DNA from: Kitasatospora sp. NBC_00374 | Lineage (GTDB): Bacteria; Actinomycetota; Actinomycetes; Streptomycetales; Streptomycetaceae | NCBI RefSeq assembly: GCF_041434935.1 | Contig: NZ_CP107964.1 | Location: 7,361,001-7,425,000, forward strand | DNA: 64,000 nucleotides | Reading direction: 5' to 3' | Shown here: positions 27,181 to 37,100 of the stretch, piece after piece | Position numbering within the stretch: the stretch's first letter is position 1 | Layout of the letters: each line of letters begins with the position of its first letter | The notes under the pieces: model-generated | The model's database searches: none | What the model was told of the DNA's origin: nothing | What the model saw: the letters and a program-made list of their open reading frames with translations, nothing else | Program-made: the position numbers and the translations under genes

Positions 27181-28617
27181 TCAGTGCCTGCGGTGCGCGT
27201 GGCGCCGGCGCAGGAGGAACACGGCGCCGCCGCCGGCGGCGATGAGGGCGGCGCCGATGACGCCGGTCCCGAGGCCGCCGCCCCCGGTGGAGGCGAGCGA
27301 TCCGCCGTCGGTGCGGGGGGTGGACGGGGTGGTGCCGGAGGGGAGGGGGCTGGGTGTGGAGCCGATGGCGGCGTGGTCGTCGGGTTGGTCGGGGGAGGGC
27401 GAGGCCGGCGCAGTCGCGGAGTGCGAGGGCTGCGCCGAGGTGCTCGCCGTGAGGGTGGGGGTCGGGGCCGGGGTGGTGGGCCCGCCGGTCGGAGGGGTGC
27501 CGGAGCCGTCGCCGAACTGGATGTGGACGTCGGCGCCGGCGGCGGTGGCCCGGGTGACGCTGATCGACAGGTGCGCGGAGGAGTCGGAGAGCGCCGTACC
27601 GGCGGTGGTGAACGAGCCGGCGGCGGCCTTGTCGTCGTGCTTGACGTTGCTGATCATGACCGCGCGGTCGTAGCGCCCGGCCGGGACCCGGTAGACGTCC
27701 ACGCCCTGGGCGACGTCGCGGTCCGCGGTGGCGGAGTCGGGCGCGCGGAACTCGACGACGACGCGGTCCCCGCCGGTGCCGAGCGGGAGGTCCACCGCTC
27801 GAACGCCCGAGGTGCCGGCCGCGTGCAGCGGGGTGAGGTGCATGGTGGTCGTCGCCGAGGGTGTGGTGACCTGCTGGGCGGTGAGCCACTTCTGGGACAG
27901 CAGCTCGGGCGCGGTCAGGCCCTTCCTCTCGCCGCCGCCGCCCATCGGCGTGCGGTCGCTGTAGCCGTCCGCGGTGCACGCGGTGAAGCTGCCGGCCGTG
28001 CACACTCGGCGTTCCTGGTGGGCGAGGCCGAGGTTGTGGCCGGCCTCGTGGACGACGGCGGCCTTGTCGGCCACGGCGCCTTCGTGGAACCAGGTGTTGG
28101 GGCCGGGCATGGAGCCGAGACCCCACCAGTCGCTGCAGTGGTCGGTGTGGAAGACGACCGAGATGTGGTCGAACGTCACGTCGGGGATCGTCTTGCGCGC
28201 GAGGTCGACCATCTTCCCGGTGTCGCAGGCGGAGGAGTCGTCCATGTCGATCGTGAACGGTCCGAACACGCCGTCACCCTGGGCGGGGACGATGCTCATC
28301 CGGTTCCCGGAGTTCCTGGCGTAGTACGTGGCGAGGGAGTCGCCGGTGCCGAAGAAGTTCTGAACGGCCTGGTCGTGGGCCTTCCGGGGGTCGGCGAGCG
28401 CGAGGTTGCGGAAGTTGACGAGCACCACGGCCCGGTGGTCGACGGTCTGCGGCGCGGGCTCGGCCGCGGCGGGTGCCGCGAGCAGGGCCGATCCGACGGT
28501 CAGCGCGCCGGCGGTGGCCGCGGCGAGCAGCACGGGGACCTTCGCACCGGTGGGTCGCGCGGCGCGGGTTGCCGCGGCGGCGGCCGTGGGGCGTGCCGGG
28601 AGTGGGCGCAGTGCCAT
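27181..28617 (-). CDS. Secreted zinc metalloprotease with LAxTG sortase anchor
   Basis: 478 residues. A long N-terminal signal peptide is followed by a catalytic domain with HEAGHNLGLAH (metzincin-type HExxHxxxGxxH, about residues 190-200), preceded by a Cys/Trp-rich stretch. A Gly/Thr/Ser/Pro-rich stalk (about 355-440) leads to LASTGG, then a hydrophobic helix and an RRRHAHRRH tail. LAxTG plus helix plus basic tail is the substrate signal of class E sortases in streptomycetes, so the enzyme should be linked to peptidoglycan. The nearest family is gametolysin/M6- or M11-like secreted proteases. No sortase gene is nearby. Confidence 0.88.
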   Translation of the reverse strand: MALRPLPARPTAAAAATRAARPTGAKVPVLLAAATAGALTVGSALLAAPAAAEPAPQTVDHRAVVLVNFRNLALADPRKAHDQAVQNFFGTGDSLATYYARNSGNRMSIVPAQGDGVFGPFTIDMDDSSACDTGKMVDLARKTIPDVTFDHISVVFHTDHCSDWWGLGSMPGPNTWFHEGAVADKAAVVHEAGHNLGLAHQERRVCTAGSFTACTADGYSDRTPMGGGGERKGLTAPELLSQKWLTAQQVTTPSATTTMHLTPLHAAGTSGVRAVDLPLGTGGDRVVVEFRAPDSATADRDVAQGVDVYRVPAGRYDRAVMISNVKHDDKAAAGSFTTAGTALSDSSAHLSISVTRATAAGADVHIQFGDGSGTPPTGGPTTPAPTPTLTASTSAQPSHSATAPASPSPDQPDDHAAIGSTPSPLPSGTTPSTPRTDGGSLASTGGGGLGTGVIGAALIAAGGGAVFLLRRRHAHRRH

Positions 28618-28990
28618 GTGAGGGAGTCCTTGGCTGGTCGGTCGGATGCGGGCAGCAGGGAGCTCCGGACGTCCTCGGCCCGGGCCGGGGCGAGGACTCC
28701 GGACGCGTCATGAGGCTTCGGAGTGTGGCGAGTTGACGTGGACGGCCGACGGGCCGCCGGTGGTGCACCACCGGGCAGGGCCGGTCCGCAGGGCAGGGCC
28801 GGTCCGCAGGGCGGGAGCCGGCGATGTCCGCCCTGCATCATGGGAGACCCCTGGCGGCGCCCCGGATAACAGAAATCCCCGATCCTCGTGCGGGGGCCCG
28901 TTCGACGCGCGTGATCGCGCGGGAACTGGTGTGCTGGGTCGGGGGCGCTTGGTCCACGGGACGGCCGCACCGCATCCGGGAGAGTGGCAG
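28618..28990. other. Divergent intergenic region
   Basis: 373 nt between the metalloprotease (minus) and an alcohol dehydrogenase (plus). It holds the 18-bp tandem duplication at 28773-28808 but no convincing gene or known operator. Confidence 0.5.
28773..28808. repeat. 18-bp direct tandem duplication
   Basis: GGGCAGGGCCGGTCCGCA occurs twice back to back (28773-28790, 28791-28808) and a truncated third copy (GGGCGGG) follows. It lies in the divergent intergenic region and may be a polymorphic tract or a pair of protein sites. Confidence 0.8.
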
Positions 28991-30016
28991 ATGAGCACGT
29001 ATCGAGCCGCGCAGATCGCGGCGCTCGGCAGCCCGTTCGAGGTCGTGGAGCGGGAGGTCCGGCGGCCGGGCCCGGGCCACGTCCGGGTGGCGGTGGACGC
29101 CTGCGGGGTCTGCCACAGCGACGCGGCCTTCGTGAACGCCGCGGTGCCGGGCGTCCGGTTCCCCCTGGTCGCCGGCCATGAGATCGCCGGGCACGTCGAG
29201 GAGCTCGGCGAGGGCACCGCACAGCGCGGCTGGCAGGTCGGCGACCGGGTGGCGGTGGGCTGGTTCGGCGGCAGCTGCGGCCACTGCCGGCCCTGCCGGC
29301 AGGGCGACTTCGTGGTGTGCCAGAACCTGAAGGTCCCCGGCTGGGCGTACGACGGGGGCTACGCCGAGATGGTCATCGCACCGGCCGACGCCCTGGCGCG
29401 GATCCCCGACGCGCTGACCGCGACCGAGGCGGCGCCCCTGGGCTGTGCGGGAGTGACCACGTACAACGGGCTCCGGCGGAGCTCCGCCCGGCCGGGCGAC
29501 CTGGTCGCCGTACTCGGCCTCGGCGGCCTCGGCCATCTGGGGGTGCAGTACGCGGTCGCGATGGGCTTCGAGACCGTGGCCGTCGCCCGCGGGGCCGCCA
29601 AGGCCGACTTCGCCAGCGAGCTGGGCGCGCACCACTACATCGACAGCACGGGGGCCACCGCCGTCGCGGACGCGCTGCAGTCCCTCGGCGGCGCCAGGGT
29701 CGTGCTGGCCACCGCGGCCAACTCTCAGGCCATCACGGCGACCGTCGAAGGGCTCCGCCCCCGGGGCGAGCTGGTGGTCATCGGCGCGGACGCCACCCCG
29801 CTCGGGGTCAGCCCTAACCAGCTGCTGATGAGCGGCAGGATCATCCGCGGTCACCCCTCGGGCACGGCGCAGGACGTGCAGGACACACTGGCGTTCAGCG
29901 TGCTGACGGGAATCCGCCCGACGGTGGAGACCGTGCCGCTGGAGCAGACCGCGGCGGCGTACGACCGGATGATGTCCGGCGCCGCCCGCTTCAGGATGGT
30001 GGTTACCCCGCACTGA
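28991..30016 (+). CDS. Zinc-dependent alcohol dehydrogenase (MDR family)
   Basis: 341 residues. Catalytic zinc motif CGVCHSDAAFV and GHEIAGHVEELGEG, structural zinc Cys CGHCRPCRQGDFVVC, and NAD(P) motif VLGLGGLGHLGVQYAVAMG. It resembles AdhA/AdhP-type alcohol dehydrogenases that reduce aldehydes. The ATG at 28991 follows GGGAGAG by about 6 nt. The msrA gene begins about 95 nt downstream on the same strand, so detoxification of oxidation products is a possible shared theme, but this is inference. Confidence 0.92.
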   Translation: MSTYRAAQIAALGSPFEVVEREVRRPGPGHVRVAVDACGVCHSDAAFVNAAVPGVRFPLVAGHEIAGHVEELGEGTAQRGWQVGDRVAVGWFGGSCGHCRPCRQGDFVVCQNLKVPGWAYDGGYAEMVIAPADALARIPDALTATEAAPLGCAGVTTYNGLRRSSARPGDLVAVLGLGGLGHLGVQYAVAMGFETVAVARGAAKADFASELGAHHYIDSTGATAVADALQSLGGARVVLATAANSQAITATVEGLRPRGELVVIGADATPLGVSPNQLLMSGRIIRGHPSGTAQDVQDTLAFSVLTGIRPTVETVPLEQTAAAYDRMMSGAARFRMVVTPH

Positions 30017-30109
30017 GCCCGGCGGCGGCGCGAAGCCGGGGCCCCCGCAGGAATGATCGCCGGGGGAGTCGGCGTTGGGGCTACCAGACGCAATCGTAAG
30101 GAGGACCTG

Positions 30110-30640
30110 GTGGCCATGCAGACTCAGAAGGCTGTCCTGGCGGGTGGGTGTTTTTGGGGCGTGCAGGCGCTTGTCCGCAGGCAGCCCGGGGTGGTCGGAA
30201 CGCGGGTCGGCTACAGCGGCGGCGACGTGCCCGACGCCACGTACCGCAATCACGGCACCCACGCCGAGGCGATCGAGATCACGTTCGACCCGGCCGTGAC
30301 CGACTTCCGGACCATCCTCGAGTTCTTCTTCCAGATCCACGACCCGAGCACCGTGAACCGCCAGGGCAACGACGTCGGGAGCAGCTACCGGTCGGCGATC
30401 TTCTACCAGGACGACGAGCAGAAGCGGATCGCGGAGGACACCATCGCCGACGTCGACGCCTCCGGGCTGTGGCCCGGCAAGGTCGTCACCGAGGTGGCCC
30501 CGGTGGGACCCTTCTGGGAGGCCGAGCCCGAGCACCAGGACTACCTGGAGCGCTACCCCGACGGCTACACCTGCCACTTCGTCCGGCCCGGCTGGAAGCT
30601 GCCGCGCCGATCGAGCGGCACACCGCAGGCCGCGCACTGA
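30110..30640 (+). CDS. msrA: Peptide-methionine (S)-S-oxide reductase
   Basis: 176 residues. The active-site motif GGCFWG is at about residues 13-18, and the MsrA landmarks [24 protein letters not shown] and [14 protein letters not shown] follow. It repairs S-methionine sulfoxide in proteins using thioredoxin. GTG at 30110 is preferred because AAGGAGG (30098-30104) ends 5 nt before it; the ATG at 30116 is the alternative. The C-terminus lacks the usual resolving Cys cluster, so reduction may follow the simpler MsrA scheme. Confidence 0.93.
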   Translation: MAMQTQKAVLAGGCFWGVQALVRRQPGVVGTRVGYSGGDVPDATYRNHGTHAEAIEITFDPAVTDFRTILEFFFQIHDPSTVNRQGNDVGSSYRSAIFYQDDEQKRIAEDTIADVDASGLWPGKVVTEVAPVGPFWEAEPEHQDYLERYPDGYTCHFVRPGWKLPRRSSGTPQAAH

Positions 30641-30662
30641 CCCGGACGGATCCCGTCTGGTC

Positions 30663-30704
30663 CTGACCGGGGCAGGCCGTCCATGGACGGCCTGCCCCGG
30701 TCAG
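30663..30704. terminator. Long perfect palindrome, bidirectional terminator
   Basis: A 42-nt perfect inverted repeat (21 nt per arm, centred at CCA/TGG) lies between msrA and the 3' end of the polyketide operon, 10 nt from the methyltransferase stop. It should end transcription from both sides. Confidence 0.88.
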
Positions 30705-30714
30705 ACTTCCGGGG

Positions 30715-31821
30715 CTACTGCGCGGCGCCGCCCTCGCGGCGCGCGATCACGCGGTAGGCGTTGGAGAGCCCGGTGCGCCCGGCGAAGCGGGCGACCACGC
30801 GGTCCAGCAGCGCGGCGAGGAGCAGGGCCGGGGCGCCGGCCAGGAAGAGCGTGCCGCGCAGCGTCCGGCGCAGCCGCCCCGGGGGCGTACCCGGCAGCCA
30901 CGGCGCGTCCTCGCGCGGTGCGACCGCGTCGAGCAGCAGCCAGCAGGCGGCGAGCAGGTCCACCGGGTCGTGCGGCTCGCCGTGCTGTTCCAGCAGGACG
31001 GTGAAGCCGAGCTCGCCGAGCCGGCCGCGCAGGTTGGCGACGGGCACGAGGTTGAGGTGCTGCGGCTGCAGCCAGGGCAGCCACCACCGTCCCAGCAGCC
31101 GGGCGTAGCGGCACTCCGGGTCGGGCACCTCGATCAGCAGCAGGCCGCCGGGACGCAACGCCTCCCGGGCCGCGGCCAGTTCATGGGCCGGGTCGGTGCT
31201 GTGTTCGAGGTAGTGGAACATGCTCACCACGTCGTACCGCCCGGCCAGCTCGGGTGCCAGTTCGGGCAGGGTGCCGCGGAAGCCGTGGGCCAACCTGCCG
31301 TTCTTCTCGGCCAGTTCGACGCCCTCGCTGAGGTCCAGACCGTCGAAGACGGTGTCCGGGAGGAGCTCGCGGGCGCTCTCGCAGAAGTGGCCGTGCCCGG
31401 TCCCGACGTCCAGCCAGGTGCCGGGTGCGGAGGCGAACGGGGCCACCGAGCGGGCGCGGCGGCGGTAGACGCCGGCGCGGGTGGCGAACATCCCGGCGAG
31501 CCGCTGTTCGCCCAGGCCGTCGTAGAAGTCGCGGTAGTAGAACTCCAGGCCGGGGCCGGTCAGCCGGGGGTTCTGGAAGATGTGCGCGCAGTCCCGGCAC
31601 TCGTCCAGGACGAACCGTCCCGGCTTGTGCTGCAGCAGGTCGGTGGTGCGCAGCCGTCGCCGCAGCCGGGTGGAGCCGCACCACGGGCAGTCGGCGCGGC
31701 GCGGTGCGAAGAAGCGGCCGGTCCCGTCGGCCAGGTCGGCCCGGTAGGCGGGACGCAGGGCGGCGATCTGCCGGGCCCGGGCCGCGGCCCTGCCCGTTCC
31801 GGGGTCTGCTTCCGTGGTCAT
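30715..31821 (-). CDS. Class I SAM-dependent methyltransferase with N-terminal Zn-binding motif
   Basis: 368 residues. Two CxxC pairs near the N-terminus (CPWCGST, CRDCAHIFQNP) form a zinc-ribbon-like head. The SAM-binding motif LDVGTGHGHFCESA and the post-motif YDVVSMFHYLEHSTDP follow, typical of the Methyltransf_23 group. A hydrophobic C-terminal segment (LFLAGAPALLLAALL) suggests membrane attachment. It is the last gene of the polyketide operon and overlaps the glycosyltransferase stop (ATGA at 31821). Methylation of the sugar or lipid product is inferred. Confidence 0.85.
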   Translation of the reverse strand: MTTEADPGTGRAAARARQIAALRPAYRADLADGTGRFFAPRRADCPWCGSTRLRRRLRTTDLLQHKPGRFVLDECRDCAHIFQNPRLTGPGLEFYYRDFYDGLGEQRLAGMFATRAGVYRRRARSVAPFASAPGTWLDVGTGHGHFCESARELLPDTVFDGLDLSEGVELAEKNGRLAHGFRGTLPELAPELAGRYDVVSMFHYLEHSTDPAHELAAAREALRPGGLLLIEVPDPECRYARLLGRWWLPWLQPQHLNLVPVANLRGRLGELGFTVLLEQHGEPHDPVDLLAACWLLLDAVAPREDAPWLPGTPPGRLRRTLRGTLFLAGAPALLLAALLDRVVARFAGRTGLSNAYRVIARREGGAAQ

Positions 31822-33005
31822 CGGGGCGTCCTGTCGGCCGGGGCGGCGAGGTGTTCGAGCCGGGTGGCGGCGGCGGCCGCGCCTCCGGCCGACCGGAAGG
31901 AGGCGCCGATCCGCCGGGCCGCGCACCGGTGGGCCGGGTCGTCCAGGACCGCGTCCAGGGCCTGGCCGAGCCGCTGCGCACCGGTCCGGCCGAAGCGCAC
32001 CCGGACACCGGCGCCCGCCGCCGTCACCTGCCCGGCCACCACCGGCTGGTCGTCGCGGATCGGGGCGACCACCAGCGGCACGCCGTGCCAGAGGGCCTCG
32101 CAGACGGTGTTGTGGCCGGCGTGGCAGACCACCGCGGCGGTGCGCGCCAGCAGCGGCAACTGCGGCACCGAGCGCAGCACCAGGACGTCGGCGTCGGGCT
32201 CGGGGTCGCCCTGGACGCCGCCCGGGTCGACGATCACCGCCTGCAGCCGTCCGGCGCGGGCCCGCAGCGCCTCCTGGCAGCTCGCCAGAAAGGCCTTCCC
32301 CGCGTCGGCGTTGGCCGTTCCCAGGGTGACCAGCACCGTCTCACGGCCCGGGTCCAGCCACTCCCAGGGGAACGGGCCGGCGGCGGGACGCGCGGTGATC
32401 GACGGGCCGACGAAGCGCACCGGGCCCGCCGGTGCGGTGACGGGGCCGGCCAGTTCGGGGGTGGTGAAGGCGAGGGTCAGGTGCGGGGAGAAACGCGGGT
32501 CGGCCGTCCCGTCCGGGTCTCCGACGCGCCGCCGCAGGCCGGTGAGGAGGCCGGCGATCCAGGCCTCCACCAGCGGCATGCCGGCCAGGGCGCCGGTGAA
32601 CTCGGCGGAGGTGGTCGCGGCGGTGGCCCAGGGCAGACCGAGCCGCTCGGCGACCAGCGCACCGGCGACGGCCTGCTGGTCCACCACGAGGACGTCGGGG
32701 GCGAACCGGGCGACCGCCGCCGTCACGCCGGGGGCCATCGCCTCGGCGAGCGGGACGAGGAAGTCCGCCCAGAGGAACTTCAGCGCGGCCGGGCCCCGCA
32801 GCTCGGGCGGTCTCGGGACGGCCGCGCCGTCGGCGGCGACGGCGCAGGGGTGGATCTCGGCACCGGGCCCGGTCAGGGGCCCGACCACCTCCGGCAGCCC
32901 TGCCCAGGCCGTCGCGTGTCCGCGGGCCCGAAGCTCGGCGGCGACGCCCACGGCCGGGTTCACATGCCCGACCAGCGGCGGGACGACGAAGAGGAACCGG
33001 GTCAC
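31818..33005 (-). CDS. MGT-family glycosyltransferase (GT1)
   Basis: 395 residues. The N-terminus FLFVVPPLVGHVNPAVGVA and the C-terminal nucleotide-sugar region (VVCHAGHNTVCEALWHGVPLVVAPIRDDQP) are those of GT1 macrolide/lipid glycosyltransferases of the GT-B fold. The GTG at 33005 overlaps the hydrolase stop (GTGA) and has an AAGGGAG ribosome site, so the longer upstream frame is not used. It should add a sugar to the product of the synthase. No deoxysugar genes lie nearby, so the donor is probably a common UDP-sugar. Confidence 0.88.
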   Translation of the reverse strand: MTRFLFVVPPLVGHVNPAVGVAAELRARGHATAWAGLPEVVGPLTGPGAEIHPCAVAADGAAVPRPPELRGPAALKFLWADFLVPLAEAMAPGVTAAVARFAPDVLVVDQQAVAGALVAERLGLPWATAATTSAEFTGALAGMPLVEAWIAGLLTGLRRRVGDPDGTADPRFSPHLTLAFTTPELAGPVTAPAGPVRFVGPSITARPAAGPFPWEWLDPGRETVLVTLGTANADAGKAFLASCQEALRARAGRLQAVIVDPGGVQGDPEPDADVLVLRSVPQLPLLARTAAVVCHAGHNTVCEALWHGVPLVVAPIRDDQPVVAGQVTAAGAGVRVRFGRTGAQRLGQALDAVLDDPAHRCAARRIGASFRSAGGAAAAATRLEHLAAPADRTPR

Positions 33006-33844
33006 CGCAGGCTCCCTTCGAGGTCCTGTCCGACTCGTGCGGCCGGGCCGCGCAGCGGGGCGCCGTGCTCGCGCAGCCAGGCCAGGGTGAGGTCGAGAAC
33101 GGTTCCCGGGGCCTCGACCAGCACGGAGTGCTCCTGACCGGGCACGAAGGTGCTCCGGCAGCGGGGCAGCAGCTCCTCCAGCCACGCCGCCTGGTCGGCG
33201 AGGTCGGACTCGGTGCCGTAGACGGCCAGGACGGGGCAGCGGATCGCGCGCAGCTGCGCCTCGGTGGGCAGCCTGCTGGCCGGGATGTCGCGGGCCAGGG
33301 AGGTGCCGGCCAGCAGCCGCCCGGCCGAGCGGGCCAGCCGGGCGGTGTGGGCGCCGCGCTGCGCGGCGACCCAGGCCAGCGTGGACTCGTCGGCCAGCTC
33401 GGTCTCGGCCCGCCGCAGGATGCCGTCCAGTTTGGCGGCCCAGGCCGGGGAGGCGGGCTCGGACTCGACGGCCAGGATCCCGGCGACCCGGGCCGGACGG
33501 CGGGCGGCGAGGGAGAACGCCACCGTGCCGCCGAAGGAGTTGCCGAGCAGGTGGACGGGGCCGTCCCCCGCCAGCCGGTCCAGCAGCCCCGCGAGGTCGT
33601 CGACGAAGTCCTCGAGCCGGTAGCCGCTCGGTGGCCGTCCGGTGCGGCCGTGTCCGCGCTGGTCGTACATCAGCACCTCCACCCCCGCGGCGGCGAGCGC
33701 GGGGGCCAGGGTGAAGTAGTGGCTGGCGAGGCTGTCGGTCAGCAGGCCGTGCAGCAGGACGGCGGTCGCGGCGGGCGGCCGGCCGTCCTGGGGGCCGAGC
33801 CGCTGCACGTGGAGGCGGAGCCCGTCGAGATCGAGGAAGGCCAC
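33002..33844 (-). CDS. Alpha/beta hydrolase, candidate product-release or editing enzyme
   Basis: 280 residues. The fold is shown by LLHGLLTDSL (oxyanion loop), MYDQRGHGRTG, the nucleophile elbow GNSFGG (Ser near residue 101) and the closing His in PGQEHSVLVE. It starts 2 nt after the ACP gene and overlaps the glycosyltransferase. The two synthase proteins have no thioesterase domain, so this hydrolase is the best candidate for releasing the chain as free acid or ester, or for proofreading. Esterase action on the final product is the alternative. Confidence 0.85.
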   Translation of the reverse strand: MAFLDLDGLRLHVQRLGPQDGRPPAATAVLLHGLLTDSLASHYFTLAPALAAAGVEVLMYDQRGHGRTGRPPSGYRLEDFVDDLAGLLDRLAGDGPVHLLGNSFGGTVAFSLAARRPARVAGILAVESEPASPAWAAKLDGILRRAETELADESTLAWVAAQRGAHTARLARSAGRLLAGTSLARDIPASRLPTEAQLRAIRCPVLAVYGTESDLADQAAWLEELLPRCRSTFVPGQEHSVLVEAPGTVLDLTLAWLREHGAPLRGPAARVGQDLEGSLR

Positions 33845-33846
33845 GG

Positions 33847-34173
33847 TCAGCTCCGCTCGACGGTCTGCAGCCGGTCCACGACGTGGCCGACCAGGCGGCC
33901 GACCGTCAGGCCGATGATCTCGTCGAGTTCCATGCCCGCCAGGAACTCGGCGAAGTTGATCCGCTCGCCCCAGCGGTCCTGGAGCCGCCCGGCCAGGGTC
34001 ACCAGGTCGATGCTCTCCAGCCCGAGGTCCTCGGTGAACCGGGCCTCCATGGTGACCTCGGCCTCGTCGAGGCCGTACTCGTCGAGCACGGCGGCCAGCA
34101 TGCCGGTGATCTCCGCGAGGACCTCCTGATCGGTGGGCGGGTGCAGGTCGGCGGTCTGTGCGCTGCCGGTCAC
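33847..34173 (-). CDS. Discrete acyl carrier protein
   Basis: 108 residues. The phosphopantetheine site is DLGLESIDLVTLAGRL (Ser about residue 55), followed by a typical third helix region. An N-terminal extension of ~15 residues and a C-terminal hydrophobic tail are additional to the ~75-residue core. GTG at 34173 overlaps the stop of the synthase (GTGA). It probably acts with the synthase that carries its own phosphopantetheinyl transferase, as loading or transfer ACP. Confidence 0.9.
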   Translation of the reverse strand: MTGSAQTADLHPPTDQEVLAEITGMLAAVLDEYGLDEAEVTMEARFTEDLGLESIDLVTLAGRLQDRWGERINFAEFLAGMELDEIIGLTVGRLVGHVVDRLQTVERS

Positions 34174-37100
34174 GGGGTGGCCGTCCCTTCGTGGTTCTCG
34201 GTGTCGTCGCTGCTCAGGGTCCAGGCCACGACGTAGCTGCGGTCCGGCAGACCGGGTGGGCTGCCGAGTTCGGTGCACCCCACGCGGTGGGTGCGGGGTC
34301 CGTCGGGTCGGGCTACGGTGACCCGCAGTGCGGACGGGTCGGCGGCGACCACGGCGAAGTCCCGTGGCCGGCCGCGCAGTCCGGTGCCCTCCGCCTTGGC
34401 CGCCGCCTCCTTCGCGGCCCAGAACCGGGTCAGCCACAGTGCCTCGGATCCGCCGTGGGCGGCGCGGCCGGCCGCCACCAGCTCCAGCTCGGCCGGCCCG
34501 AGCGCGATGCGGAGGTCCGCCGGACGGTCCGTCACCTCCGCCAGGTCGATGCCCACGCCGGGCCCGCCGCCGGGGCGCCGTGGCCGGACCAGCGCCACCG
34601 CCGCCTCGGCCCGGTGCGCGAGCGAGACGTCCAGCTCCGGGAGTCTGCGGCCGTGCACCCCGGACACCTGGGGACGCCCATGGGGGTGTCCAGGGCCGGA
34701 GGTGGCGGGAAGGTCGTTGCGGACGGCGATCTCGGCGGGGAAGACCGGGCCCTCGCCCTGCTCCCAGAGCCACCGCCGCACCGCGTCCTTCACCGCGATC
34801 CGGCCCAGGAGCCAGGCCCGCCGCCCGCGGGGCGGCTGCTGCTCGTAGCGTGACCGCTCGGCGGATCCCAGATGGTTGCGCATGATCAGATCGCGGGAGG
34901 CGAGGTCCGGCCAGCGCTCGTGCAGCACCACCCAGCCACCGGGCTGCGGCGTGGAGAGGGTGTGGCGGTCGGCGAAGCGTTCGACGGGCCGGGTGTCGGG
35001 GTGGCTGTCGAAGCGGCGGTCCTGCCAGCCGTGGACCTCCGCCCAGACGGCGCCGCCGGAGAGCAGTTGCACGTCGGCCTCGAGGGCGGTGTCGGTGAGG
35101 CCGGTGATCCGGATGTGGGCGTGCAGCGGGGTGCCGGGCCGGGGCGTCGGTCCGTGGAAGGTGAGCCGGCGCATGCCGACCGGGAAGACGACCGTCCGCT
35201 CGGTGCGGGTGGCCATGATCCAGTACCCGAGCAGCTGGCCGACGTTGTCCAGCAGCGCCCCGGGGGCGGACGGTGCGGTGATCACGCCGCGCACGTGGGA
35301 CGGGCCGAGCGCGGTCAGTTCGCTCAGGCCGCGGAAGGCCGGGCCGTGGAACATCCACCGTTCGTCGTAGAGTCCGGCGGCCGTCAGCCCCGGCGCCGAC
35401 TCGGTGGCCGGATCCGGCGTCCACGCGGCCGGTGGCGCGGGGTGGCGGCCGGCCAGCTCGACCGTGCCCCGGGCGTAGCCGCCGAAGTCGGCGGCCAGCC
35501 GGCCGGGGCCGGCGTCGTCGAGCGTGAGCGCCACCTCCAGCGGGGTGGCGGCCGGCACCCACTGGCCGAACCGCAGGTCGTGCACGCCGACGGCGACCCG
35601 GCCGGGCATCGCCCGCTCCGCCGCGTCCACCAGGTGCTGCACGATCGTGGTGGCCGGGACGACGGGCCAGCGGTCGGTCAGGTCGGGCCAGCCGGCGCGC
35701 TGCCGGAAGAAGCAGTGGTCGAGCAGGTACGGCATGGCGGTGGTCGAGACCTGGAGCACGCGGCCGCGCGGGGGAGCCGCGCGGTCCGGCCGGGCGGGCG
35801 GGCGTGGCGGCGCGGTACGCCCCACGGCCGGCCGGCCCGCGCGGATCAGTTCGGCCGCGGTCCGCCCGGTGTCGCGCAGCAGCGCGTCGAGTTCGGCCGC
35901 CACCGGATGGCGGGCGGCCAGCGCGGCCAGGTCCGCGCTGTCGCCGGTGCCGGAACCCCGGTGCGGTGCCAGCTCGGCGCGCAGCGTGCCGAGGACGGCG
36001 GGATCCAGCGAGACGAGGGCGCCGCCGAGGTCGAGCCGGACGGCCGGGTGCGGCCGCTCCCGCTCCGGTGCGCGGGCGGGCCGCAGGGCCGCGAGGTCCG
36101 GCTCCGCGCCGTCCGCCCAGAGCGCGGCGGCGACCCGCCGCAGCTGGGCGAGTCCGTCGCGGTGCGGTGAGTTCGCCGCGACCACCAGATGCTCCCGGCC
36201 GCCCAGCGTGTCACCCGCCAGCGAGCCGATCTGTCCGGGGCCCACCTGGACGAACGCCCGGAAGCCGGCCGCGTACATGGCCTCGACCAGCGGCCGGAAC
36301 CGCACCGGCTCCAGCAGGTGACGGATGAACAGCGCGCGGACCTCGGCCTCGGTGGGCGGGAAGGGCGAGGCCGTCGTCCCGGACCACACGGGCACGGTCG
36401 GCCGGTGCAGCTCGAAGCGGTCGGCGGCCTGCCGGATCGGGTCCAGATAGGGGCCCAGCATCGGCGTGTGGAAGCCGGACCGGAACGGCAGGACCTGGCC
36501 CAGCACCCCGCGCGCGCGAAACCGGCGGACCAGTTCCGTGACCGGTCCCTCGGGGCCGCAGACGATCGACTGCTGCGGCGCGTTGTCGTGCGAGAGCACG
36601 ACCTGCTCCATCCCGTCGACGCCGCCCAGCGCCTCGGCCACCCGCTCGGCCGAGGTGCCGAGCGCGGCGAAGGACAGACCGGGCACGCTCAGCGCGTCCG
36701 GGTCGAAGGACTCCAGGAAGGAGTCCACGGAGGCGCCGGAGTACAGGCCGCCGCTGATCATCGCGGTCCACTCGCCGACACTGTGCCCGGCCACGGCATC
36801 GGGCCGCACGCCCGTCCGGCGCAGGGCCGCGTCCAGCAGCCGGCCCACGGCGACCACGCCCACCCCGTGCCGCCCGATGTCGCCCACCCGGGCGGCCGAC
36901 CCCGAGGCTGCGGGGCGCGGCAGGCCGAAGTGGTCGGCGACGTCGTCCACCCGGGGCGCGAACTCGCCCTCCAGGCCGGGGAAGAGGAACGCCACCCGGC
37001 CCGTCTCCAGCAGCGGCCGAGGGGCGAACCAGACGTCGCCCCGGCCGCGCCAGGCCCGGCCCCGGGAGACCGCGCGGCGGGCCACCGCCAGCCGCTTCCC

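Noticed and set aside
26509-28713. 734-codon plus-strand ORF opposite the metalloprotease
   Set aside because: Gly/Arg/Val-rich antisense shadow; the minus-strand frame has the HExxH and sortase signals.
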